Notes under the pieces: model-generated
The model's input: the letters and a program-made list of their open reading frames with translations, nothing else
The model's database searches: none
Told to the model about the DNA's origin: nothing
Position numbers and translations under genes: made by a program
In this document: one piece after another, positions 11,872 to 22,566 of the stretch
Layout: every line of letters begins with the position of its first letter
Position numbering within the stretch: position 1 is the stretch's first letter
Assembly (NCBI GenBank): GCA_027405735.1
Contig: JAPEHQ010000013.1
Span: forward strand, 1,178,001-1,242,000
Source: Mucor racemosus
Lineage: Eukaryota; Mucoromycota; Mucoromycetes; Mucorales; Mucoraceae
Length of the DNA stretch: 64,000 nucleotides
Reading direction: 5' to 3'

Positions 11872-14138
11872 TTACATGGTATGGCCTAATACTACAAGTG
11901 CATACATATAAAGTGGTATAATAATGTTATCGTTTTGAGTAGAAAATGCTTCTAATAAAGCGGTTAATGTAATAACAACCGAGTAATTTATCCATTCACC
12001 CCGGCCAGCCGAAGCAACATATCTAGAAGCACCATCAATCCCCACTAATGCAGAACTGTATACAATGACTAAAGAACTAAGGAATACTGCAATTATAAAT
12101 GCTGCTGTTCCTTCTACAGTTTTTTTGGTACCTGGCCATCGATAATGTCCAAATCGTTTACCAATAATCGATGCTGCTGCATCTCCAAAACCCAAAGATA
12201 AGACACCAGATAAGCTAGCCAACACATTGGAACTAGATTAAATATAATTTATGAGCACTTGTTTATGAGCAGCGAAATATCAAAGCTTACCTTCCAAGCC
12301 AAACAGGGCTTGCACAACCTAACAACAAGTAAATATGGCTCAAAATAACAGGACCCAAATCACGATTATCGATAAACTCTGTCAAAAATACATGCAAACT
12401 CTTTCCCCAAGGCCAAACAGCAAAATATCTAAGATATTCCAAATAAATAAAACCAGATAAAGCAACACCAAAAGCTAATTGAAGAAAGGATTTCTAATAA
12501 CAATGAAATAGAGTGAATAGATGCATTAATAGAAATGTCTAGATCTTTTACCTCAAACAATACGCCAGGAACAAACATAATAACAGCCAAAGCATGAAAT
12601 AGCTTTCTCTTTTTGTTTAAAGCACTCGTCAGTGCTTTACCTTCAACATTACTTGAATAAATATCACCATTATTTGCAGATTGAGGAACAAAATCCAAGA
12701 CAAGAACCCAAATAACAACCGTCGTAATCACTGTCAAAGACCAATACAAACAAAGAAACATACGAGAAGGAGACATGTACAAAAAATCAAGTGTCCACAT
12801 GAATGGATTTTCACCAGTGATTGATTTGCAAATAGGAGCAATGATGAAAAATACAATAATGGCTGTCAAAATGTAAAATGCAATAGCAACCAACATTTTT
12901 TTGTTTTGAAAAATGGATTGATGTTGAGATGGTAATGATCGCCAGTAAGGTCTTTGAGCTAATCGACGAGAATAACGCAAAAGAGGATATGTGATTACAC
13001 CAATAAATATCATTCCTACTACTAATGCATGAATAAGTACCATATTAGTTGAAATATCACTATAATGCAAATAAATCGGTGTTGTATCAGGGTAATACTG
13101 TTGAAAAAATGTTAGATCAGTGATTATAAATCATATATCGATATAAACTTACAGCCGAGCAAATATATTCTGATGCTCCATAAACAACTACTGCTGCTGC
13201 TTGAGAAATAACGCACATTTCACCCAAAGTAAAGCATTTTTTCAGAGTAACAACACAAATATATAGAAACCATTGAAACATGGTTACGGATAAAACTGTC
13301 ATTGCAATTGGTGTTTCTGCCAACATGGGAGCCAAGGGTGTTAGTTTTGTTAAAAGTGTTGTACATAATGCCGATACACAAATGCTAGATACAAATAACC
13401 CTCTTTTACGAATAACTCGTTTGACAGGATGTGAATAATCGTTTGTTAACACAAGAAGCAATAAAATGACGCTCATAAACAACACTAATTCCAATCTCAC
13501 TTGTAGGTAAGCTATTTGAAATCTATCAGTATTTTTACTTGATGCATCAACTAGTTTTGTAGCTGCTACCATCGGTAGTAATAAAACACCACATAATAAA
13601 CCATCATCTGCATTTGCTCTATGAAAAATTGGTTAGCCTTGAAGGATTACACTAGATTTACATGTAAATACCTGAATGATGTTTTGCTTGCACCAAATAT
13701 ACGATTAATTGAGTCAGGAAATTCATTTGATCTCTTTAGTAAATCACCATCTGATTTCTTTGATTGTTGATGATCATGAATATCCAATTGCTCATCAGAT
13801 GAAGTTACAGAATCTTCATTTCTGCTCTTTTTTTTTGAAGAAAAACGAACCATCAAAATACCAAATAAAATACTAGCACTCCAACCTGCAATGACTTGAT
13901 TATCGAATGCACCTGTTCTAAACACTTGATAAAATACCCAAAAGAAAGAAAGAATCCATAAAATAGATTCCAGAGGTGCCATCTTGATTTTTTCATGTAA
14001 TAATTTACGACTCTTTTCAATGGGATCTGAAGTTGACGTATTTGTTGGTATTTGATGGCTACTTCTTTTACGTCGAATTACTTCAAATATTTGGTCTTCG
14101 TCAACGGATGAAGATGAAGCAAATCCTTCATCTGCATC

Positions 14139-14170
<32 letters not shown>

Positions 14171-14282
14171 GTAGTACCAAAGGAGAAAATCCCTCTTGGT
14201 CGTAATTCTCGTGATTTAGTAAATTAGACAGTTTAAATGATGAAAGAGAATCAGTCAGTAATTTATGATTATCTACTGACAA
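11872..14282 (-). CDS. SEC59: Dolichol kinase, at least 5 exons; start uncertain
   Basis: Exons (complement): up to 14282-13672, 13618-13153, 13097-12552, 12493-12291, 12232-11872; introns are GT-AG, 53-58 nt, all in phase. The protein is polytopic. The C-terminal part has the family's CTP-binding signature LSLGFGDAAASIIGKRFG followed by WPGTKKTVEGT, diagnostic of Sec59/DOLK, which phosphorylates dolichol with CTP at the ER for N-glycosylation, O-mannosylation and GPI anchors. The N-terminal exon is open back to a strong acceptor (T-rich tract then GTCAG at about 14278) and encodes a polar, polyglutamine-containing extension with no ATG. The first in-frame ATG is at 13982 (628 aa product), so either translation starts there or a short upstream exon was missed. 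Coordinates take the open frame. Confidence 0.88.
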
Positions 14283-14339
14283 AAAAAAAGAACAAAAGGA
14301 CGAAAAGAAAAAATCAGTTTGTTATTTGTTGTAAACCGT

Positions 14340-14567
14340 TTAAAAGCCAGTGATCTCTCTTTTTTTATTCCTCGAGTTAATTTCACATGGTAATTCAGAG
14401 GCAAAAATGTTATTAGGTATTACAACAATCAAATCCCCATGAAAACTATAATCAATTGTTATTTTTAATTCATCAGATCCTAATAGTACAGCTTGATTTT
14501 TTCCAACATTGTGTGGGAAGCAATTGTAAGTGATATATACAGTTGATAAAAAAACTTTAGCATAAAG
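14340..14567 (-). other. Coding-like open stretch without ATG (gene relic or missed exon)
   Basis: A 75-codon window open on the minus strand, bounded by TAA at both ends, reads like protein (AKVFLSTVYITYNCFPHN, then GDLIVVIPNNIFASELPC). The same frame beyond the upstream stop is open for about 34 more codons (HVHGWGLIQLKS). No ATG and no convincing splice pair connect it to dolichol kinase. The family is not recognised. Confidence 0.3.
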
Positions 14568-16078
14568 TTACTTTGTCATATGTCTCAGAAGGGCGCCAGC
14601 TTTTCTAGATTTTAGTTGGATCAGGCCCCAGCCATGGACATGGAGCTGCATATTCAAACCATAGATAAAATGGGTACTGGATCATTAATAATCAACAGCA
14701 TTTCTGGCATAAATGCATTAGGTTGTCATTGTTATGGCTCTTGATAAACTATAAAACTATGCTTATTCCATTATATTTATGTATATATAAAATGCAGCTT
14801 AAAGAAAATAACAAAGAGTAATCAAGAAAATATATGCAGTTGCGCAATTTTTATTGACTCTTGGTGCTTTTTCATAATGTAGCTGATCCATTTTGTTGAA
14901 CATTAATGAATAAATTTACTTTTTGAGAGCAATATTTAGTATTCAAACATTATTTTTCCTTTATTTGCATGATTTATTGAGTCAATTTAGGTGTATTCAT
15001 CATGCCCGTGCGATCTACTATAGTGGATGATTTACATTTCACTAAATTGCTGCTAATTTATTTCATACTGTTACGAAATGAACCTTAATTTTCAGATATA
15101 CACATAATGAAAGGATTAAAAGTCAGCTTTTTTGACCCCCCTTCAAGGATGAGCAATTGCAAGGGATTTTTTTTTGAAAAAATAATATTTGCGATTTCTC
15201 TACGAAAAACTGAGATAAAATTACCATTAAATATTCAAAGTGTAGCTAAAGACTGAGCCTATCAGATAGGTTTTTTAAAATACTAAATATATTATGAATT
15301 TGTAGACTTTTGTTAGAAAAACTGATTTTCAGTTTTTTGTATTTTGACCGAAATTTTGCCAATAAAAATATTACAAATTATACATCACCAAACGCGCAAC
15401 AAAAATCTGTATTATAAGCATTCTTAAGATTTAATAATTACTACTCAAAAAGTAGAGAAATATTACAAATACTGATTTTTCGACATTTTCGGACAAATTT
15501 TTTTGGATTTTTGCAAAAAAGATTTTAAGCACCGAAAATAGCTATTTTGTAATTTTTGTATCTCTAAAGAGTTTTAGGGCCTTATAATAAAGCTATTGTC
15601 AGTAAACAAAATATATAATAGTGCTAATTAATGTGTATACTATATGTTAATACTTTTTATTTTATTAATTATTGCAATATTTAATAGTTTTTTTTGCATT
15701 TTTCTTCGAAGCATATATAAACTTTTTGCAATTACCACTATTCCAACTGTCTTTTCCAATATATACTCTTATGCAATGTTACTGATAAAATAGTTATCAA
15801 CTAATCCACTTTTAAATACTGAACAACTTTGAAAAGCGCAAATTTTTACATATAACCAACTAAAATTAATGCATATCCTTCCCCAGCGACACAAAACATT
15901 CCCAACACATGATGACATCTAAATGCAATTAGCCTTGAGAAAAGCCCAGATAGTCTTTCATATGGTTGCATACAATAATGCCGAACCCCATCCATTTACA
16001 TAATAATATTTTTATATGATATATACATTAATGAATTTTAATAATTAAATATATAACAATAAATATTCTTCAAGATGT
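14568..16078. other. Intergenic, AT-rich, no gene seen
   Basis: Very AT-rich sequence with dense stops. The part at about 15120-15870 contains phrases such as TCTCTACGAAAAA that resemble wording in repeat family R1, so old repeat debris is possible, but no alignable copy is seen. Confidence 0.5.
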
Positions 16079-17330
16079 TTAACTGACAATGCGCATATCT
16101 TGTTTTCGGTCCTTTGCATACACATCCTTATACTTGTTATAGATCGATTCCAATTCTTCAATATACAATGCTTGTGTTGCTAATAATTGTTCCTGAGTAG
16201 GCTCTGTTTGACCTGATTCCAATTTAGGTACTGAAATTGGTTTTCCAACTATTTTCATATGACAGTTAGTGTAACAATACTTTTTTTTTTTTTTTTTTTT
16301 TTTTATGTAATTCAAGCGCACTTACCAACTGTAACCACTTCATGTCTATAAGGAATTAAACCGACATTATCTAATAATAATGTTAATTAACACAGAACCC
16401 CATTCAATTTTAGTTTCAGCAAAAAAACTTACAGTTGAAAATACCACGTGCATGAAACAATGGCAAAGTGAATCCGACAGCTTGCTGCATTTTCTTTTGA
16501 ATATTCCAAAGCCAACTTCCATCTGAATTATCAACTTGTTCATATAGATCATTTTCGCCAAACGAAAATGTAGGCACTAAATCAGCTCCATGACGAATAG
16601 CCATACGAATAAAACCTAATCTCTTTTTTAATACCAAATCAGCGATTCCCGGACGAGCACTAAGGGATTCAGAAGCACCTCCAATAACAATGACAATCGA
16701 GCGACCAGGACCTGAAGATAAGATATGTTCGCATGAATGGCGCGAAACAGATGCAATTCCAAGAGCCAAAATGATATCACGATAGATGGGGAACTTAAAG
16801 TTGGTTGTTAGAGTCAATAAAGATGCTTTAATACCGGGAAATAATTCTGCAAAAGATGTAGCTTCTGTAGCGAAATTTGCAAAAGCGCCCATACTAATAA
16901 TACCATGAGGATGATATCCAAAGACATAGTTTTTAGAAGGGTCCAAATCAGCTTCTTTTACTAATTTAATAGGGAAGTATCCGGCAAAATAGTTCCAAAC
17001 GGGCAAGCGACGGAACCAATCTGAACGACGTCCACCATTTTCGGCCGATTGATCACGACAAAGATAAATAATATAAGCAATATGAAGAGGCCATAAGAAC
17101 GGTAAAAATAGAGAGCAAAAGAATATAGTAAAGCAATTACCCAAGAGAAAGACCCAGGTTAAGACAGCGGCAGTTTGCACTCTTCTTTCAAATGGAATGC
17201 CTGTCAAAGGAGCCCAACGAACATTTGGCATATTTTGAATTACTTCAGACACTTTTTTTATATCTGGTAGAACACCATTACTGGTTTTGTTGGTATTTAT
17301 AGTTTCTTTTTCATTAGCAGATTCTTTCAT
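16079..17330 (-). CDS. DGA1: Diacylglycerol acyltransferase, DGAT2 family, 3 exons
   Basis: Exons (complement): 17330-16433, 16370-16326, 16248-16079; the middle exon is only 45 nt and the frame closes to 370 aa. DGAT2 enzymes acylate diacylglycerol to triacylglycerol at the ER and lipid droplets. The sequence shows a polar N-terminus, a hydrophobic hairpin (about 53-90), YFP (118-120), the catalytic HPHG block YHPHGIISMG (HPHG 140-143), then GGASESL, FGEND and RGIFN|YNVGLIPYRH with VVGKPI. These are all DGAT2/MOGAT family landmarks. The chosen start MKESANEK follows two T-rich tracts; the frame is open further upstream but that sequence is low-complexity promoter. A monoacylglycerol or wax-type acyl acceptor cannot be excluded from sequence alone. 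Confidence 0.93.
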
Positions 17331-17589
17331 TTTTAGTAATTTTTCAGAAAGAGATAAGGTAAATGGATAAAGACAAATATGATGATGCTTTCTATATAGT
17401 TTTTTTTTTTTTTTCCATTTTTTTTTTTTTACGTGGAGCTTCAAAGAAATGACCCTTTTCACATGACAATGATACATGAATACAGTAAAAAAGTGTTTCT
17501 TCTGTGACACTGGATAATATTTAATTAATAAAAAGGGGCGGGGGGATGAAGAGTTAGAAAGCCTTCTCTTTATTTCTTTGTCAGGAAAC
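17331..17589. promoter_or_regulatory. Divergent promoter region, DGAT2 / alpha-beta hydrolase
   Basis: The 259 bp between two opposite ATGs must contain both promoters. It holds two long T-tracts (about 17400-17431), a G-rich run (GGGGCGGGGGG near 17535) and an ATTTAATTAATAAAAAG stretch. Sharing is inferred from geometry only. Confidence 0.6.
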
Positions 17590-19359
17590 ATGTTTACTTT
17601 TATTTCAGCATTTGCTGCTACTAGCTACATATTTTCTGTGCTATTTTATTCATTTTTTATTGTATGCGCATTTGACAAACCTGTAATTAGGCAATTGTTT
17701 GCTCATTCGTTACGAAAATATTTATTCATAATTGAAGTTACTTCTTCTATGGTAACTGAATTTTCACTTCAAATTATTTTTATCAATTTGATTTGGATTA
17801 AGATTGTCGGATTCTTGGGAGGATTCAGTAAGTTTTTATAGTAATCAAGCTAATACTCGACTCATGTGTTTCATCGTATAGATTACACTTTGGCTTGGTT
17901 ATTCTATTTTGTCGATATTGTAAATTTCGGTGGTCTTGCTGTTTTATTCTTTGAAATGCTTAAAGATAAAAGTATAGCCGATGAAACAATCAAATCTCTT
18001 GACAACAATAGCAAGCCTATGGCTAGTATTGTTTGGTAAATTACCTCGAAAAACTATTTTTGATCTCCAATTAACTTCATTTACTTGCTAGCTTTGAAGA
18101 CTTGAAGAAATTGATCAATCCTATTTGGACACCAGCAAACATCAAGGTTCATTCTAATAGTAAGTGCTGGTGTAAATCTCTTGATGGTTTCAAATTAACA
18201 CATACTATCAGTTACTTATGCTACAAATGAGGAAATTAGAGAGGCATTAGAAACAACAAACCAAGACTTCAATCAACCTCGTAAAATGATGTTGGATATT
18301 TTCTCACAGAATTCGCCTTTAGCCAATGGTGCTGGATTAAGACCTGTTTTGGTAAAAATGCAATTATATAAAAAAGTTATTCATCCTAAATAACATTGTA
18401 TTTCTTGATTAAGGTTCATATTCATGGCGGAGCATGGAGAATGGGTTCAAAGAATACTTTCTATCCATTCCAAAAATTAATTATTACAGAGAACAATTGG
18501 GTAAATTAAGCGTATGAAAATCAGATAAAAGTAGCTGGAAACTGACACATTATATGCATAGATTACTGTAAATATCGGTTATCGTTTAGCACCAAAGAAT
18601 GCTTATCCTACTCATTTGATGGATGTAAAACGTGCTATTCGCTGGTTAAAGCAGAACATTTCTTCCTTTGGCGGTGATCCTAATTTTATTGTGTTGTCAG
18701 GTAAAATATACTCATCAATGAAAAATCCGAGAAATTTGTTTACATTATAATCAAACAGGAGATTCTGCTGGAGCACATTTGGCCTCCATGGCTTCCATGA
18801 CAGTAAATAATCCCCAATTTCAACCTGGATTTGAAGATGTCGATACCTCAGTTCGTGGTGTTGTTAGTTTGAGTGGTGCATTGGAACTAGTCAATGAGCC
18901 TCATCGTGCTGTTTTCTTTTGTAAAAAGGTGGCAAATTTGGATAAAGTCGATATGGATTTCTTAAATCAACATTCTCCTTTGGCTTTGGTACCAAAGACA
19001 AAGAATTTAGTTCCATTTTTACTAATTGCTGGTGAACGTGATAGTCTAACTGAATGTAAGATGTCCAAGGTAATGAAGGTTGCTTTTGATGAAGGTAAAT
19101 TGGTAAATATTCAATCAAGCTGTGTAATTTAAATTTTATTATATTATAGCCACTGCTCCCAATTCATCATGTACACTCATTTTATTACCTGTAAGTACTT
19201 TCTGCAGTTTTAACATATTATAGCGCTTATAAGGTTAACTAATCATATTTTGTTTAGGCTGGTCATCATGTTAGTTATATTAGTTGGTCTCCTCGGTCTT
19301 TGTATGTATCTCGCGTTATTCAATCATGGTGTACACAGCTATATATCAAAAATAAATAA
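17590..19359 (+). CDS. Membrane-anchored alpha/beta hydrolase (esterase/lipase), 9 exons
   Basis: Exons: 17590-17827, 17882-18035, 18092-18159, 18212-18351, 18414-18500, 18562-18700, 18759-19094, 19150-19190, 19258-19359; all introns are short GT-AG and the frame closes to 434 aa. Two or three hydrophobic segments occupy the N-terminal 120 residues (ATSYIFSVLFYSFFIVCAF; FINLIWIKIVGFLGGF). The catalytic domain has the oxyanion motif HIHGGAW, IGYRLAPK, nucleophile elbow GDSAG (S278), acid D370 in AGERDS, and His 404/405 in AGHH, as in HSL-like or isoprenylcysteine-methylesterase-like carboxylesterases. The substrate is not determinable. Its divergent pairing with DGAT2 makes a lipid substrate attractive, but that is inference. 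Confidence 0.92.
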
Positions 19360-20259
19360 ATCATCTGTATTTTTAAATCAAATAATGCTTTCCAAGCAAA
19401 ATTTCATTCAAATTATGCACACAACTAGCCCAATATAAATATCTATCAAGGCTATTATATAGTCTTTCTATTTTGAAAGGAGCATCCAAATTTGAAACTT
19501 TTAGCTCGTCTGGATCAATATTCATTGATTACTGCAGTGGAATTACATACCAAAAAGCTTGATAATAATAAAATAACCTAATTTTCAAGTGTCGCTCATA
19601 AAAATATGATGCCATTTGAAATGTGAACAACAATAATAAACAAACGCCTCAATTGAACACAATAAAAAAACGCATGTTAAAAATATGAAATACCTTTTTG
19701 AACCATACATGCCGCGTAGATGATAGCACCCTTGATCACGGTGCAATCAATTACACAAATGACATATATATCAAAACAGGATTCTATCCAAATCAATAAT
19801 AACAATAAAGATATCAGTTTAGTCAACTACTCATCTATATTGAAGTTGCACTATCAATATAAATAAGATTCAAGCATATAAAAATTATCCCTGAATTCAA
19901 TATTACATAAAATATATATAACAATAATAAACAGCCATTTCCCAAAAGGTCGATATTGTCACACTTGACATACAATCTCTTATGACCAATGCTCTGCATG
20001 ATTTATTAGCCCTTAAAATATTAAATCAATAACAATGTACTCAAAACTAGAAGATTACTAGATATAAATCCATTCATAAGTCTGATGGTATCCAAATTCT
20101 CCAAATCACTATAAATAATCTCATATTTTTTTAATTATGTTAAATCTTCAGAAATCTTTTGTAATAGAAATTTTAACTGATTATAATTGTATTTCTACCG
20201 CTTTTATTTTGATATTTTTTTATTTTAGTAATCAACACCGTTATTTACTGCAGCATTAA
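19360..20259. other. Intergenic, no gene seen
   Basis: AT-rich sequence downstream of the hydrolase with stops in all frames; no repeat or RNA gene recognised before repeat R1 copy A. Confidence 0.5.
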
Positions 20260-21490
20260 CAAGACAGATCAAACTCTAATCTACTCTGCATTTTTTGTTT
20301 TAGCGAAAATATCGATGTTTTTGTCAAGATAATCAAAATAATAAAATAATAGTTTATATCACGGCTTAAAGCTTACAGTAGCGGGATTCAAAAATTGATT
20401 TGATGATGATTGATATGATAAAAAAATAGACGAAAAATGGTTCAAAAAACAAAATCCCTTAATGGCTCATGAACTGCAAATTAAGTTAAACTAGTGTACT
20501 AAATGTTTTTTGTACAGCTTTAAATTCTGCATTTATTTAAATAAAAATCAGACAGACATTTTACATTAAATTTTGCGTAAAATGCGATTGAAATTTTAGA
20601 GGTTTTTTGAAAATATATATCACTCTTTATAAGCATATTTAAAATATAATTAAATGATATAATTCACAAACAAATTATCTATCGATTGAGCTATTGCAAA
20701 GTCTTCTAGCTGCATTTTTCGTAGAGAAAACGAGATTTTTATTAAAAAATTTTTCAGATTCAGAATTTGGGATGAGGGTATATAAGGGAAAAATGGAAGC
20801 TAGAAACGAAAATGTCTCTTTGTACACATTTTTGAGGATATCTCCACGAAAAATCAATATTTTGAAAAAAACTAAATTGGATCCAAAAGAACTTCACGAG
20901 CTTAATGACATGAATGCAAAAAAAAAATGTTGCTCAATTTAACCAATATTTTGAAACCTACTATAGAAATGCCAAAAAAATGAAAAAAAAAATAAAAGTG
21001 CTCAGAATTTTTTTATATTAAAGTATGTTATAGAGCACTTCGAAACAAGTAAGTTTCATTATTAAAAAGTGCTAGCATAGCTTAATTTTTTCTGGAGATA
21101 TGAAGCCTTAAAGTTTTTAATTTTTAGCAGTGAAATACGCGTAAAAATCTGAAATATTAGCACTGAAAAATTAATACCAACTGCAAAAAATAGGATATTT
21201 CCGGATACTCATTTTCGGATTAAAGTTGAACATCTCAGGTACATTGGCATATAATTTTTTCTTGGTGTTATTTAGTGAAAAAAAAAAGTAGAGCAGGGAT
21301 AAAAAACGAGACCCAGTTTTTACGAAAAAAGCAGTGAATTTTACGTGTTTTTGAGTCTTCGTGAGATATAGAATAAATTTAGGAATAGGTAGCATAATGT
21401 GATTAATCCACATACTTTTAGCAGTGTCTAAGGTATATCTTAAATAATAATTAATATGAGGTTAATTATTAGAAAAAAGTGGGAGGCTCC
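20260..21490 (+). repeat. Dispersed repeat family R1, copy A
   Basis: About 1.2 kb aligned by eye with 30900-31985 (reverse orientation) and 58785-59985. Shared blocks include ATGAGGGTATATAAGGGAAA, GATATCTCCACGAAAAATCA, AGCTTAATGACATGAATGCA and CTCAGGTACATTGGCATA. Boundaries are approximate. No transposase is encoded; a short conserved frame (20690-20940, SEFGMRVYKGK...ISPRKINILK) is present but its differences between copies are mostly amino-acid-changing. The copy ends beside a Tc1/mariner relic. Confidence 0.88.
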
Positions 21491-21589
21491 GATTTTGATG
21501 AGTTGCAACAATTTGTCTCGAATAGACTTACCGAACGCCATGATTGCAACAATTGTTTTAAATAACTGAACTGTTTGTGTATATGCATG

Positions 21590-21661
21590 CATATACTTCC
21601 TCCATACTCACCAGAATTGAATCCAATTGAACAATTCCGGTCTGTCTGCAAAATAAAGTTG

Positions 21662-21709
<48 letters not shown>

Positions 21710-21805
21710 CTTTTAGTTGAAGAAACATTGTATTCAAGAATTGCAGATCATGTAACAAGTTCTTATCAATCATCTCAAAGGATTCTGCAGATATTCTCTA
21801 AATAG
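21590..21805 (+). pseudogene. Tc1/mariner (DDE) transposase 3' fragment
   Basis: The frame encodes LPPYSPELNPIEQFRSV, then KIKLKR, LLVEETLYSRIADHV and a normal-looking end. This is the C-terminal part of Tc1/IS630-type transposases with the third catalytic acid in NPIE. The catalytic core upstream is absent or unreadable, and a GA microsatellite of about 42 nt expanded inside the frame, giving a run of Arg-Glu. It is a dead fragment. Confidence 0.85.
21665..21706. repeat. GA dinucleotide microsatellite
   Basis: About 21 AG/GA units lie inside the transposase relic. Confidence 0.95.
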
Positions 21806-22472
21806 GTTTGATGATTACTTACAAGTGAAGCATCTTTAATAATAGAAACAAATGTCGCATTCCCAAAAGTGCGCTAATATTTTCTGAAAATAGTGTATAT
21901 ACGCACAAACAAAAGCCAAGTTTTTGAAGCTGGGTAATCATAACAAACGATCTAAGAGGTTCCCTTTCGATTTCTTTCAAGCAACAAATGGGGCCGGAGA
22001 ACAAATCCAAGTATTATTTTATGTACAGTACATGAAAACATTGTATATCCACTACCGTGATGAGAAACAGACGACCATATCGCTATCTAATCACTGAATA
22101 TATATATCTAAAAGTCAAATATTATAACATGAATCATGTATTTATATTTGACAATACTTATAAAATCAATTTCTTTGGTTTGAATTCCACACGTGACACA
22201 AGATTTGTGTATAATGTTTTAGATGTGGAAATGCCTTGTCAGTTTCTATTTTTTTTTCTTTCCTTCCTTTTTCTTTTTCTTTTCATTCTATTATAATCTA
22301 CATTTGCTTTTTTTCTATTATAACCTACGTTTACTTTTTTATACTGTAGTATTACTCTCTATTATTAGGGCATCAAGGAAATAAAGCAGAAAAGAAAGAA
22401 TTATTTGGGTAGCAAGACAAGAATAGCAATAAATAATCATACCATCTTACTCTTTTGTATATATATCACCAG
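21806..22472. other. Intergenic and promoter side of the giant ASH-like gene
   Basis: No gene seen. A T/C-rich tract (about 22240-22340) is followed by ACCATCTTACTC and the putative 5' UTR intron. Confidence 0.5.
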
Positions 22473-22554
22473 GTAAGATTTTTTCATATGTAATGTCGCA
22501 TATTTGTGCTGCATTTTATTCTAAATATATGTACTAAATGATTAAATTGTATAG
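22473..22554 (+). other. Putative 5' UTR intron of the giant ASH-like gene
   Basis: A donor CAG|GTAAGA and an acceptor TGTATAG define an 82-nt GT-AG intron that ends 12 nt before the ATG. No coding frame crosses it, so it would be in the leader. It is inferred from splice consensus only. Confidence 0.5.
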
Positions 22555-22566
22555 AATTCTTGTATA

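Noticed and set aside
20675..21773. Short ORFs inside R1 copies and the Arg-Glu or Ser-Leu repeat frames
   Set aside because: R1 frames change mostly at amino-acid level between copies and are interrupted; the Arg-Glu and Ser-Leu runs are just the GA microsatellite.
22473..22554. Coding exon upstream of the giant ASH-like ORF
   Set aside because: No in-frame ATG precedes the intron; it is more simply a 5' UTR intron.
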